Positions 25,153 through 33,879 of a stretch of DNA of 64,000 nucleotides are shown here, piece after piece; position 1 is the first letter of the stretch; each line of letters starts with the position of its first letter. The translations under genes were made by a program, and so were the position numbers. This DNA is from Streptomyces sp. AM 2-1-1 (GTDB taxonomy: Bacteria; Actinomycetota; Actinomycetes; Streptomycetales; Streptomycetaceae). The stretch lies in the NCBI RefSeq assembly GCF_029167645.1, contig NZ_CP119147.1, positions 1,674,001 through 1,738,000 on the forward strand, written 5' to 3'. The notes beneath the pieces were generated by a model. It was given only the letters and a program-made list of their open reading frames with translations. It was not told the DNA's origin and did no database searches.

Positions 25153-27123
25153 TCAGCGCCCCTCGGCCCGTGCGGCCGCGTCGATCGCCGCCAGTGACCG
25201 CCGGGCCTGGTTGCGGTCCGTGGTGTACCAGAAGTCGGGCATGGAGGCCCGCAGATAGCTGCCGTACCGGGCGTTGGCGAGACGGGGGTCGAGGACCGCC
25301 ACCACGCCCTTGTCGCCGGTGGCCCGGACGAGGCGGCCGGCTCCCTGTGCCATCAGCAGTGCGGCGTGGGTGGCGGCCACGGCCATGAAGCCGTTCCCGC
25401 CCGCCTGCTCCACGGCCTTCTGGCGGGCGCTCATCAGCGGGTCGTCGGGCCGGGGGAAGGGGATGCGGTCCATGACCACCAACTGGCACCCGGCGCCCGG
25501 CACGTCGACGCCCTGCCAGAGCGACAGGGTGCCGAAGAGACAGGTCTCCGGGTCGGCGGCGAAGTTCTTGATCAGCTCGCCGAGGGTCTCCTCCCCCTGG
25601 AGCAGGATCGGCTTCTCCAGCCGCCCGCGCAGCTCCTCGGCCGCCGCCTGGGCCGCGCGCATCGAGGAGAAGAGCCCGAGGGTGCGGCCTCCGGCGGCCT
25701 CCACGAGTTCAGCCAGCTCGTCCAGCATGTCGGTGCGGGAGCCCTCCCGGCCCGGGGTGGCCAGATGGCGGGCGACGTAGAGGATCCCCTGTTTCGGGTA
25801 GTCGAAGGGGGAGCCGACGTCGAGCCCCTTCCACTGCGGGACGTCCTCCCCCGCGGTGCCTTCGGGGGCGAGGCCCAAGGAGGCGCCGACCCCGTTGAAG
25901 TCCCCGCCGAGCTTCAGGGTGGCCGAGGTCAGCACCACCGAGCGATCGGCGAAGAGCTTCTCGCGCAGCAGCCCGGAGACGGAGAGCGGGGCCACCCGCA
26001 CCGACGCGCCGAACCGGTCGTGGCGTTCGTACCAGACGACGTCCCATTCGGAGCCCTGGGTGATCCGCTCCGCCACCGCGTGAATGGACTCGACCGATGC
26101 CAGCGCCTGCTTGCGGACTGCGTCCTCGTCCTGCACGGACTTGTCCCGGGTGGAGCCGAGCGCGGAGATCACGGTGCGGGCGGCGTCGCGCAGCAGCATC
26201 AGCGCGTGTCCGAGGTCTTCGGGTACCTCTTCGAGCCGGCCGGGCTGGGCGAGCTCCATGACGCGCTCGAACCCCTCCGACGCGGTCTGGAGCGCGTCGG
26301 CCGCCTTCTCGTTGACCAGCTTGGCGGCGCGCCGCACCGCCCGGCCGACCTGGCCGGGGGTGAGCTCGCCGGTCGCGACGCCGGTGACGCGGGAGACCAG
26401 CTCGTGCGCCTCGTCGACGATCAGCACCTCGTGCGGCGGAAGGACCGGTGCCCCCTCGATCGCGTCGATGGCGAGCAGGGCGTGGTTGGTGACCACCACG
26501 TCGGCCAGCTTGGCCCGCTCCCGGGCGGCCTCCGCGAAGCACTCGGCGCCGTACGCGCACTTCGAGGCGGAGAGGCATTCCCGGGAGGAGACGGAGACCT
26601 GGGCCCAGGCACGGTCCGAGACACCGGGGGTCAGGTCGTCACGGTCGCCGGACTCGGTCTCGTCCGACCAGTCGCGCAGCCGCAACAGGTCCTGGCCGAG
26701 CTTGCTGGAGGGCGCCGCCGCCTCGAACTGGTCGAAGAGCCCTTCCGCCTCGTCCTGCGGAACGCCCTCGTGGAGGCGGTGCAGACAGAGGTAGTTGGAG
26801 CGCCCCTTGAGCATCGCGTACTGGGGGCGGCGGCGCAGCAGCGGGTGCAGCGCCTCCACGGTGCGCGGCAGGTCCCGCTCCACGAGCTGGCGCTGGAGGG
26901 CGAGGGTGGCCGTGGCGACCACGACCCTCTCCCCGTGCGCCAGCGCGGGGACGAGATAGCCGAGGGACTTGCCGGTGCCCGTGCCGGCCTGGACGAGGAG
27001 GTGCGCGTTGTCGTCCACGGCCCCGGCGACGGCCGCGGCCATCGCCGCCTGGCCGGGCCGTTCCGAACCGCCGACGGCGGTGACGGCGGCGTGGAGGAGC
27101 TCGGTGAGGGATGGCTTCGTCAT
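25153..27123 (-). CDS. dinG: DinG/XPD-family iron-sulfur DNA helicase
   Basis: This 656-residue superfamily 2 helicase of the DinG/YoaA type resolves R-loops, forks or damaged structures. Walker A is QAGTGTGKS (about 45-53) and motif II is VDEAHELV. An iron-sulfur cysteine set is visible (C112 in NYLCLHR, then SRECLSASKCAYGAECF). Motif V/VI lies near the C terminus (LWQGVDVPG; QGAGRLVRATGDKG). The start ATG has no strong ribosome binding site. It is convergent with lexA. No LexA box is visible in the short gap to the siderophore gene upstream, so direct SOS control is not supported here; the 38-base gap suggests possible read-through from the siderophore operon. Confidence 0.92.
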   Translation of the reverse strand: MTKPSLTELLHAAVTAVGGSERPGQAAMAAAVAGAVDDNAHLLVQAGTGTGKSLGYLVPALAHGERVVVATATLALQRQLVERDLPRTVEALHPLLRRRPQYAMLKGRSNYLCLHRLHEGVPQDEAEGLFDQFEAAAPSSKLGQDLLRLRDWSDETESGDRDDLTPGVSDRAWAQVSVSSRECLSASKCAYGAECFAEAARERAKLADVVVTNHALLAIDAIEGAPVLPPHEVLIVDEAHELVSRVTGVATGELTPGQVGRAVRRAAKLVNEKAADALQTASEGFERVMELAQPGRLEEVPEDLGHALMLLRDAARTVISALGSTRDKSVQDEDAVRKQALASVESIHAVAERITQGSEWDVVWYERHDRFGASVRVAPLSVSGLLREKLFADRSVVLTSATLKLGGDFNGVGASLGLAPEGTAGEDVPQWKGLDVGSPFDYPKQGILYVARHLATPGREGSRTDMLDELAELVEAAGGRTLGLFSSMRAAQAAAEELRGRLEKPILLQGEETLGELIKNFAADPETCLFGTLSLWQGVDVPGAGCQLVVMDRIPFPRPDDPLMSARQKAVEQAGGNGFMAVAATHAALLMAQGAGRLVRATGDKGVVAVLDPRLANARYGSYLRASMPDFWYTTDRNQARRSLAAIDAAARAEGR

Positions 27124-27161
27124 AGCCGTACCAGCCTACGGCGCGGCGGTGACAGCGGCGG

Positions 27162-29060
27162 TCAGTCCAGGACCGATCCGGCGAAGTGCAGCGGATTGGG
27201 GACGTGGCCGTGCACGGCCGCGTGCGGGCGGTCCGGCCGGTCCCGGTAACCGTCCACAAGCAGACGGTTGCGGTTGAGACAGAGGCGCTCGATCTGCGGC
27301 GTCATCATGTCGAACATCTCGAACCGTTCCTTCAGTTCCGGGAAGCGGGCGTGGTGGCGCAGCACCTCCGCCCGGACGAGCGACCAGAACTCGTCCTCCG
27401 GGACCCCCAGTTGCTCTTCGCAGAGCGGGGAGAGGTAGCGGAAGACTCCCACGAAGAGTCCGGAGTGGATGAACTGCGTGAGGAAGGAGGGTTCCTCGGT
27501 CAGCAGGACGGCGCGCACGTCCTCGGGCATGGTGGCGTGCTCGGGCAGCGGGTGGGCGCTGACGTTGACGTCGTCGACGAAGTCCTTGATCGCGAGCCGC
27601 ACGGGTACGTCCCGGTCGTCGAAGACCACGATGGCGTTCTCCCCGTGCGGCGAGAAGACGGTCCCGTACCGGTAGAGGAAGTGCAGCAGCGGAGGCAGCA
27701 GGGCGGCGAAGAGGCGGATCAGCCAGGCTCGGGGGGCCAGCCCCGAGCGTTCGACCAGTTCGGCGGTGAAGGCCCGGCCCGACGGGTCGGTGTGCAGCAG
27801 CGAGGCGAGGGTGCGCGCCCGCTCGCCCGCCGCCAGCCTCGGCGGCAGCGGCTCGCGCCAGATGGCGCCGAGAATCTCCTTGAACTGGTAGGGCACCTCG
27901 GGCAACCGGTCGTAGAGCGGGTGTTCCACCGCCACGGAGGCGACCTCGCCGAGCAGGATCACCCCGCAGGTGTCGCGCAGGAAGGCGTCGTTCTCGCACA
28001 GCCCCCGCACCCATCCGGTGACGGCGGGGGCGGCGAGGGTGCGTTCGGTCGGCAGTCCCCGCCAGACGAGGGTGTTGAGGATCGACAGGGGGAGCTTCAC
28101 GGTGAAGCGGTCGGGGCGTCCCACGTTGGCGAAGGTTCGGATGGACTGCTGGGGCAGCCGCGGATCGTCGTCGGTGTGCAGGGGGACGATGTCGTTCGCC
28201 GCGAGGGCGGGGGCGTAGAGCGGCACGATCCACTCGTCCCACTGCCAGGGATGGACCGGCAGGTAGAGGTACTCCTGCGGGTCGAGGCCGCGGCCGGCGA
28301 GCAGGGTCGCGAAGGCGTCGCGTACCGAGGGGTCGAGCTCGCGGGCGTAGAGCTGGTCGGGTGCGGCGAGCGCCGGGACCCCGCGGTAGCCGGCGATCCG
28401 GGTACTGACGGCGATCCACGGCAGGGTGGTGGCGGTGCGCGCCTCGGGGGTGAAGCGGGCGGCGTCGGCGGCGGAGAAGCCGAGGCGGCCCTTGTTGGCG
28501 ACGAGCCAGGGGTGGCCGGTCTGGTGGCCTTCGAGTTCGGCGTAACCGAGTCCGGCGAGCTCAGCCGCGCTGAGGGCGGTGTGGGCGAGGTGCGCGTCGG
28601 CGGCGAGGGTGCGGGTGAGTTCGCGCACGAGGTGGCCGAGGGTGGCGCCGTCCAGGCCGAGGAGGCGGCGGGCGCGGGTGAGGAAGAGCAGCGGGTCGCG
28701 GAACGGCCGGCCCGGGGCCGCGGGAGCGCCGTCGCCGTCCCGGTCACCGGTTTCGCCGGTCCGCGGGATCTCGCGGACCGAGGCGGCGTCGACGCGCCAG
28801 CTGCCGTACACCCCGCGGCGGGCCCGGAAGGCGAGGGTGGCGCCGTCGTCGAGGAGCAGGGCGTACGGGTCGCCCGTGCCGGCCGGGGCGACGAAGGTCT
28901 GCTGGGGGACCGGCCGGAGGATCTCCTCGTACGCGAACTCGCCGAGCATCTTCGCGAGCAGTGCGGCCGTGACACGGTCCCAGACGGCTCCGTTCAGTTC
29001 CGGGTGGTCCGACAGCGGCCGGCGCTCCGCCGGTTCAGGGCTCACGGGATATGTCTGCAC
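27162..29060 (-). CDS. IucA/IucC-family siderophore synthetase (second in operon copy)
   Basis: This NRPS-independent siderophore (NIS) synthetase adenylates a carboxylic acid, usually citrate, and condenses it with an amine. Family motifs are intact in the 632-residue protein: GHPWLVANKGRLGF (about 182-195), LPVHPWQWDEW (267-277), QSIRTF (305-310), KLPLSILNT (322-330), SPHGENAIVVFDD and RLAIKDFVDDVNVS. A FhuF-like C-terminal region follows. The GTG at 29060 has GAGGAGTCCTA upstream. It is the last gene of the operon, 60 bases after the acyltransferase. Its HGEN/IKDF active-site text differs from the partner synthetase, so the two probably act on different carboxyl or amine partners. Confidence 0.93.
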   Translation of the reverse strand: MQTYPVSPEPAERRPLSDHPELNGAVWDRVTAALLAKMLGEFAYEEILRPVPQQTFVAPAGTGDPYALLLDDGATLAFRARRGVYGSWRVDAASVREIPRTGETGDRDGDGAPAAPGRPFRDPLLFLTRARRLLGLDGATLGHLVRELTRTLAADAHLAHTALSAAELAGLGYAELEGHQTGHPWLVANKGRLGFSAADAARFTPEARTATTLPWIAVSTRIAGYRGVPALAAPDQLYARELDPSVRDAFATLLAGRGLDPQEYLYLPVHPWQWDEWIVPLYAPALAANDIVPLHTDDDPRLPQQSIRTFANVGRPDRFTVKLPLSILNTLVWRGLPTERTLAAPAVTGWVRGLCENDAFLRDTCGVILLGEVASVAVEHPLYDRLPEVPYQFKEILGAIWREPLPPRLAAGERARTLASLLHTDPSGRAFTAELVERSGLAPRAWLIRLFAALLPPLLHFLYRYGTVFSPHGENAIVVFDDRDVPVRLAIKDFVDDVNVSAHPLPEHATMPEDVRAVLLTEEPSFLTQFIHSGLFVGVFRYLSPLCEEQLGVPEDEFWSLVRAEVLRHHARFPELKERFEMFDMMTPQIERLCLNRNRLLVDGYRDRPDRPHAAVHGHVPNPLHFAGSVLD

Positions 29061-29120
29061 TAGGACTCCTCGGGACGGAACCGACGGGGTTCGAGCGGTG
29101 TGCGTGCTGCGGCGTGTTCA

Positions 29121-29927
29121 TCACAGGTGGTCTCGGTGGGCTCGGTCGCGGATCATCAGGGCGGCCCTCTTCTCGGGCAGCTCGACTTCGGCGGAGAAGC
29201 GGAATCCCGCGCTCAGGAAGGCTGCGACGGAAGGGGTGTTGCGCAGATCGGGCTCCGCGACGACGCGCGCGCACGGGGGACGATGGTCGAGCACGAGGTC
29301 GGCCACGGCGCGCAGCAGGGTGGTGCCGACCCGTCGTCCCCGGTCGCCGACCCCGCCGATCAGCAGGTGCACCCCGGTGTCGTGCGGACGCGCGGGGTAG
29401 TGGCGCGCGAGCGGGTCGAGGTCGGCGCGGTAGATCTCCCAGTAGCTCATCGCCTTGCCGTCGAGCACGCCCAGACACGGGACGCTCCGCCCGTCGCCGT
29501 CGAGCTGCGCGGCGAGGTGACGCGCCGTCACCTCCTCGGGGCCGGCGAGCTCCCAGAAGGCGGCGACGGCCGGATCGTTCATCCAGCGGGTGAGGACGGG
29601 CAGGTCGCGTGGGAGCGTCACGGGCACGAGCCGGAAGATGCCGGCCGAGGTGGTGGCGGGACGCCAGGTACCGGGGGCGTCGAGGAGCGCGGAGTCGGCG
29701 GGGCCGCTCGGTGCGGGCGGGGTGTCGGCGGCGAAGAGGGCGAGGAGCTCCTCGGTCAGACGCAGGTCCAGCGTGTCCTCGACGGTGGTGGCGGGCGCGT
29801 GCGCGCGGGGCGCTCCCCCGGTCGTCCGGCCGTCCTCGGCTCTCGTCACCCTGGGATCTTGTCCGTCGGCGGCCGTCCGTGAAACCGGTCCGGCCGCGGG
29901 GTTCCCGGGCGGGTCTGCGGGTGGCAC
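29121..29927 (-). CDS. IucB-like GNAT acyltransferase (siderophore)
   Basis: This 268-residue GNAT enzyme of the IucB/RhbD type normally acetylates the hydroxylated amine arm of aerobactin-like siderophores. The catalytic region (about 110-265) has PVLTRWMNDPAVAAFWEL, YWEIYRADLD, HLLIGG and the acetyl-CoA loop region VGDRGRRVGTTLLRAV. GFRFSAEVELPEKRAALM closes the fold. The first 100 residues are poorly conserved. The GTG at 29927 was chosen because AGGAGAGGAGAG lies seven bases upstream; upstream frame is low-complexity. It lies between the two NIS synthetases. No N-hydroxylase is nearby, so its substrate may be an unhydroxylated amine or come from elsewhere. Confidence 0.85.
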   Translation of the reverse strand: MPPADPPGNPAAGPVSRTAADGQDPRVTRAEDGRTTGGAPRAHAPATTVEDTLDLRLTEELLALFAADTPPAPSGPADSALLDAPGTWRPATTSAGIFRLVPVTLPRDLPVLTRWMNDPAVAAFWELAGPEEVTARHLAAQLDGDGRSVPCLGVLDGKAMSYWEIYRADLDPLARHYPARPHDTGVHLLIGGVGDRGRRVGTTLLRAVADLVLDHRPPCARVVAEPDLRNTPSVAAFLSAGFRFSAEVELPEKRAALMIRDRAHRDHL

Positions 29928-30124
29928 TGCGGTGCTCTCCTCTCCTGGGTACCGGCGGGTCCGGTGTTCTGGCGGACGAACCTGTCCGGGCGGTGCGCCG
30001 GGACTCCGCTGCCGACGGGCGCGCGGGGTCCCGGCGCGGGGGCGCCGTGCGGATCGGGCGGGTTCGTGCGCACGAACCGGCACGAGCCGGACGGGGCGCC
30101 TCTGGGGCGGTGTCCGGCGTGCGG

Positions 30125-32005
30125 TCAGGAATGCAGCGGGTTGGTGAGTGTGACGTAGACGGACTGGGTGTCGACGGGCCCGACGAGCTCGTCCATGCCG
30201 TTCAGCCGGGTCAGCAGGTTGGCCTTGCAGCGCAGCTGGGGGGTCTCCAGGAGATACGAGGGAAGCGGCGAGCCCATGGCCGCGGTGGAGCGCAGGAAGC
30301 GGCGGAAGGCGTCGAGAAGGAGGCGTTCGTCGGCGAGCCGCTGGGCGCCGAAGGCTCCGATCAGCCCGAAGACGTTGTTGATGCCGAGGTAGTAGGCGAA
30401 CCGTTCGTCCGTGACCGTGTCGGAGACGAAGGTGTCGCTCTCGGCGCCGATGCCGGGCAGCCGGCGGTCGAGCGCGTCACGGTGCGACTCGCGGAAGTAA
30501 TACCCCTGGTTGTCCCGGTACCGGCCGCCCACGGGCCAGCCGTCCGCGTCGAGCAGGACGAGGGTGTTCTGCTGGTGGGCTTCGAGCGCGACACCGGCCG
30601 TGGCGTCCAGCCAGAGGACGGGGCGCACGACGCGGTCGAGGTAGCGCAGGAACCACTCGGCGCAGACCGCGCCGACGGTGCGGCCGGTCCGCTCGGCCAG
30701 GCGGGACACGGTCTCGGCCAGCCGCGAGCGCATGGCGGTGCGCCAGGGCCGGGGACGCAGGGCGGTGAGCCCCGCGATGCAGAGGGCGTCGTCGTGGGGG
30801 CCGAAGGGATTGTTCCGCAGCACCACGTCGAGTCCCTGGACGGGGTTGCCGTCCTTGGTGTCGACGGCGAGCCAGGCCGGGTCGCGGACGATGTCGAACC
30901 CGGGGTGGGCCCGGCGCCACTCGGCCGACAGGCCGCCGCTGAGGAGCCGGTGCACCTCCGCTCCCCGATGGAGCTCCTTGCGGAGGTTCTCCCGGCGGGA
31001 GTTGGTGATGCGCACGCCCAGCGAGAGCTTGAGCATGACCCCCGCGCCCGGTCGGTAGACGGTCCGTACCGACGAGGTCGGGTGCCAGTCGGCGCCCGAC
31101 CGGCCGAGGTCGTGGAGGAGCCCCGCGTCCAGGAGTTCGGTGACCTCGGGCCGCCGCAGGAGCTCCTCGGCCTGCCAGGGGTGGACGGGCATCGCGACCG
31201 TGCCGCCGGGCAGGCGCACTCCTGCCGCGTGCGGGGCGAGGAGTTCCTCGGCGCTGACCGGGCGGCCGTCGGGGGTCCAGGCGGAGTCGGTGGCGAGCAC
31301 ACCGCGGTCGACGGCCATCCAGTGGAGCGGGAAGCTGCCGTGGAGTTCGGGCGAGTAGAGCCGGGCCTCCGACTCGGAAAGCCCTTCGCGGCTCTTGGGC
31401 GTGGGGTGGAGCGGGTGCCCGTGCAGCAGGGACTGTTCGGCTGCGAGGAAGGGGTCGGTGCCGGGGGGCTCCTCGGGGGTGCGGCGCCGCTGGGTGAGGA
31501 AGTCGGTGGTGTGGCGTACCGAGTCGGCGACGCGGCCCACGAGTTCGGCGGCGGCGTGCTGGTCGCCCTCCCGGCAGAGCAGGGCGGCGACGGTGACCGC
31601 GTCGGCCGCCGGGGCCCCGGCGGGGGCGCCTTCGAGGGCGGCCGGTCCGAAACGGTGGTGACCGGTGGGCGACCAGTACAGGACGGGCACGAGGAGGGCG
31701 GTGCCGCTGGCGGGGAGGGGGATGCGCAGGGTCTCCCGCTCCGGGCGGAGCAGGTCGTTCTCGCGCGCCCAGCAGCGCAGGAGGCTCTCGGCGCCGGCGA
31801 CGTCGGCCGCGCGGTACGGGTCCGGATCGTCCAGCGGGTCCCCGCACGGGGCCGGCCCGGCCGGGGCGCTCTCGCCCTCGTGGTGGCCGGCCTTCTGGCG
31901 GGGGACGGTCGGCGCGTCGGCCGTACGCGGGCTCCGAGGCTCCTCCTGCCCTCGGAGCTGGCTGGTGAGGGGGGTGACGGCCTCGGACGCGGGGGTGGGG
32001 TTCAC
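30125..32005 (-). CDS. IucA/IucC-family siderophore synthetase (first in operon)
   Basis: The 626-residue second NIS synthetase has motifs MPVHPWQAEE, SSVRTVY, KLSLGVRITNSRREN, EAHQQNTLVLL and YRDNQGYYF in the right order. The HQQN/RDNQ active-site text differs from the downstream synthetase and marks another NIS subtype. The first 75 residues are a low-complexity extension. The GTG at 32005 has AAGGAAGAAG just upstream. It starts 28 bases after the aminotransferase gene, so the two are cotranscribed. It should couple a first amine to the carboxylate, with the partner enzyme completing the product; the order is inference. Confidence 0.92.
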   Translation of the reverse strand: MNPTPASEAVTPLTSQLRGQEEPRSPRTADAPTVPRQKAGHHEGESAPAGPAPCGDPLDDPDPYRAADVAGAESLLRCWARENDLLRPERETLRIPLPASGTALLVPVLYWSPTGHHRFGPAALEGAPAGAPAADAVTVAALLCREGDQHAAAELVGRVADSVRHTTDFLTQRRRTPEEPPGTDPFLAAEQSLLHGHPLHPTPKSREGLSESEARLYSPELHGSFPLHWMAVDRGVLATDSAWTPDGRPVSAEELLAPHAAGVRLPGGTVAMPVHPWQAEELLRRPEVTELLDAGLLHDLGRSGADWHPTSSVRTVYRPGAGVMLKLSLGVRITNSRRENLRKELHRGAEVHRLLSGGLSAEWRRAHPGFDIVRDPAWLAVDTKDGNPVQGLDVVLRNNPFGPHDDALCIAGLTALRPRPWRTAMRSRLAETVSRLAERTGRTVGAVCAEWFLRYLDRVVRPVLWLDATAGVALEAHQQNTLVLLDADGWPVGGRYRDNQGYYFRESHRDALDRRLPGIGAESDTFVSDTVTDERFAYYLGINNVFGLIGAFGAQRLADERLLLDAFRRFLRSTAAMGSPLPSYLLETPQLRCKANLLTRLNGMDELVGPVDTQSVYVTLTNPLHS

Positions 32006-32033
32006 GGCTTCTTCCTTGTGAGGGGTTGCGGGG

Positions 32034-33413
32034 TCAGCGGAGCGACCCGGCGGCGGCGCGCCGGTGCGGCGAGCCTTCCGCGGCTTGCAGCGCGTCGGCG
32101 AGACGGTCGACGACCGCCGTCGCCTGTTCGTCGGTGAGGGTGAGGGGCGGCAGCAGCCGGACGACGGCGTTGTGGCGGCCGCCGAGTTCGACGATGAGGC
32201 CGCGGCGCAGGCATTCCTGCTGGACGGCGGCGGCGAAGGCCGGATCGGCCGGGGGCGGTCCGCCGTCGTGGTCGGGGGCGGCCTCGGGGTCGACGAGTTC
32301 GACGCCGATCATCAGGCCGCGCCCCCGGACGTCCCCGATGCCGCGGTGGAGCGCGGCGAGCTCGCGCAGGCGCCCGAGCATGCGCGCCCCGAGCACGGCG
32401 GCGCGTTCGGCCAGCCCGTTCTCGCGGACGTACGCGAGGGTGGCCGCGCCCGCCGCCATGGCGAGCTGGTTGCCGCGGAAGGTGCCGGCGTGAGCGCCCG
32501 GCTGCCAGAGGTCCAGCGAGGAGCGGTAGACGATCACGGCGAGGGGCAGCGAGCCGCCGATGGCCTTGGAGAGCACCATGACGTCGGGCACCACCCCGCT
32601 GTGCTCGACCGCCCAGAAGCGGCCGGTCCTGCCGACGCCGGTCTGCACCTCGTCGGCGATCAGGGGGATGGAGCGGTCGGCCGTGATCTCGCGCATCCGG
32701 CGCAGCCAGCCGTCGGGGGCGGGGTTGACGCCGCCCTCGCCCTGCACGGGTTCGAGGATCATGCCGGCCGGCGCGGGCACCCCGCCCTTGGGGTCGTCCA
32801 GCAGGTGCCGGGTCCAGTGGGCGGCGACCTCCGCGCCCCGTTCCCCGCCGATGCCGAAGGGGCAGCGGTACTCCTGGGGGAAGGGCAGGCGCGTCACACG
32901 GACCTCCTGGGCGCCGCCGGAGGCATCGAGCGCCCCCGCGGTCATGCCGTGGTAGGCACCCGTGAACGCGAGCAGTCCGGTGCGGCCGGTGGCCGCCCGC
33001 ACCAGCTTGAACGCGGCCTCGACGGCGTCCGTCCCGGCGGGCCCGCAGAACTGGATGCGGGCGTCACGGGCGAGTTCTCCGGGGAGGGTGGCGAAGAGTT
33101 CGGTGACGAAGGCGTCCTTCACGGGGGTGGCGAGGTCGAGCACGTGCAGGGGGGCACCGGAGTCGATGACCTTGCGGATGGCCTCCAGCACCACGGGGTG
33201 GTTGTGACCGAGCGCCAGGGTCCCCGCGCCGGATAGGCAGTCGAGGTATCTGCGGCCGTCGGCGCCCTCGATGGTCAGTCCGCGCGCCCGCACCGGCACG
33301 ATCGGCAGGGAGCGCGCGTAGGTGCGCGCCGCCGACTCGCGCAACGACTGGCGCCGGAGAATGCCCTCGTGCGCCGCGGGCAGGACCTCCGGCGCTGATT
33401 CGGTCACTGCCAC
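32034..33413 (-). CDS. Diaminobutyrate-2-oxoglutarate-type aminotransferase (siderophore)
   Basis: This 459-residue class III PLP-dependent aminotransferase of the RhbA/EctB/Dat type probably makes L-2,4-diaminobutyrate from aspartate semialdehyde as the amine building block. Visible motifs are GAGTLALGHNHPVV, CGPAGTDAVEAAFKLVR, the PLP aspartate in IADEVQTGVGRTGRF and the PLP lysine in MVLSKAIGG. The GTG at 33413 was chosen with AGGAGG ten bases upstream; another GTG lies six bases later. It is the first gene of the four-gene siderophore operon. No decarboxylase for converting diaminobutyrate to diaminopropane is seen. Confidence 0.9.
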   Translation of the reverse strand: MAVTESAPEVLPAAHEGILRRQSLRESAARTYARSLPIVPVRARGLTIEGADGRRYLDCLSGAGTLALGHNHPVVLEAIRKVIDSGAPLHVLDLATPVKDAFVTELFATLPGELARDARIQFCGPAGTDAVEAAFKLVRAATGRTGLLAFTGAYHGMTAGALDASGGAQEVRVTRLPFPQEYRCPFGIGGERGAEVAAHWTRHLLDDPKGGVPAPAGMILEPVQGEGGVNPAPDGWLRRMREITADRSIPLIADEVQTGVGRTGRFWAVEHSGVVPDVMVLSKAIGGSLPLAVIVYRSSLDLWQPGAHAGTFRGNQLAMAAGAATLAYVRENGLAERAAVLGARMLGRLRELAALHRGIGDVRGRGLMIGVELVDPEAAPDHDGGPPPADPAFAAAVQQECLRRGLIVELGGRHNAVVRLLPPLTLTDEQATAVVDRLADALQAAEGSPHRRAAAGSLR

Positions 33414-33879
33414 GGCTGCTGGTCCTCCTGCGTTCACGGTTGCGTTGCACGTCGTCGCGTCGCCCCGGAGTACGTTCTCCCGGCGACGGAACGCGCGGGT
33501 GAACTCCGAGCACGTGTCCCCCGGACGGTCCAACGAGCCAGGGGGCCGGGGATCACGGGTGCATCGGAAGATCCCCGCGGCAGCGGAAACCGACGGAACG
33601 CAACCGCTGCCCTGCCCGGCACGGTCCGGGACGGCACCGGCATAGTAGAGGCCGCTCAGCATAGGGCCGTTGCTCAACCGGGCGCGGGGTAGGGGGGAAT
33701 GAGGCAGTGTCCACCGGACACCGCCCCGGCCCTCTCCGCCCGTGCGGTCGGATCGGCCCGGTGGTCCCGTGCCCCGCCCCGTGCGGCACGGGACCGCGGT
33801 GACGGACGGGCGGGGCGCGCCGGCGACACCGGGGCGCCGTACACAGCGACGAACGACGACGTCCCAGGGGGATCTCCAG
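33414..33879. other. Divergent promoter region, 466 bases
   Basis: This DNA separates the siderophore operon from the plus-strand protease gene and must hold both promoters. I looked for a DmdR-type iron box (TTAGGTTAGGCTAACCTAA-like) on both strands and found none. Several open frames run through it, but none has start signals or protein-like composition. Confidence 0.5.
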
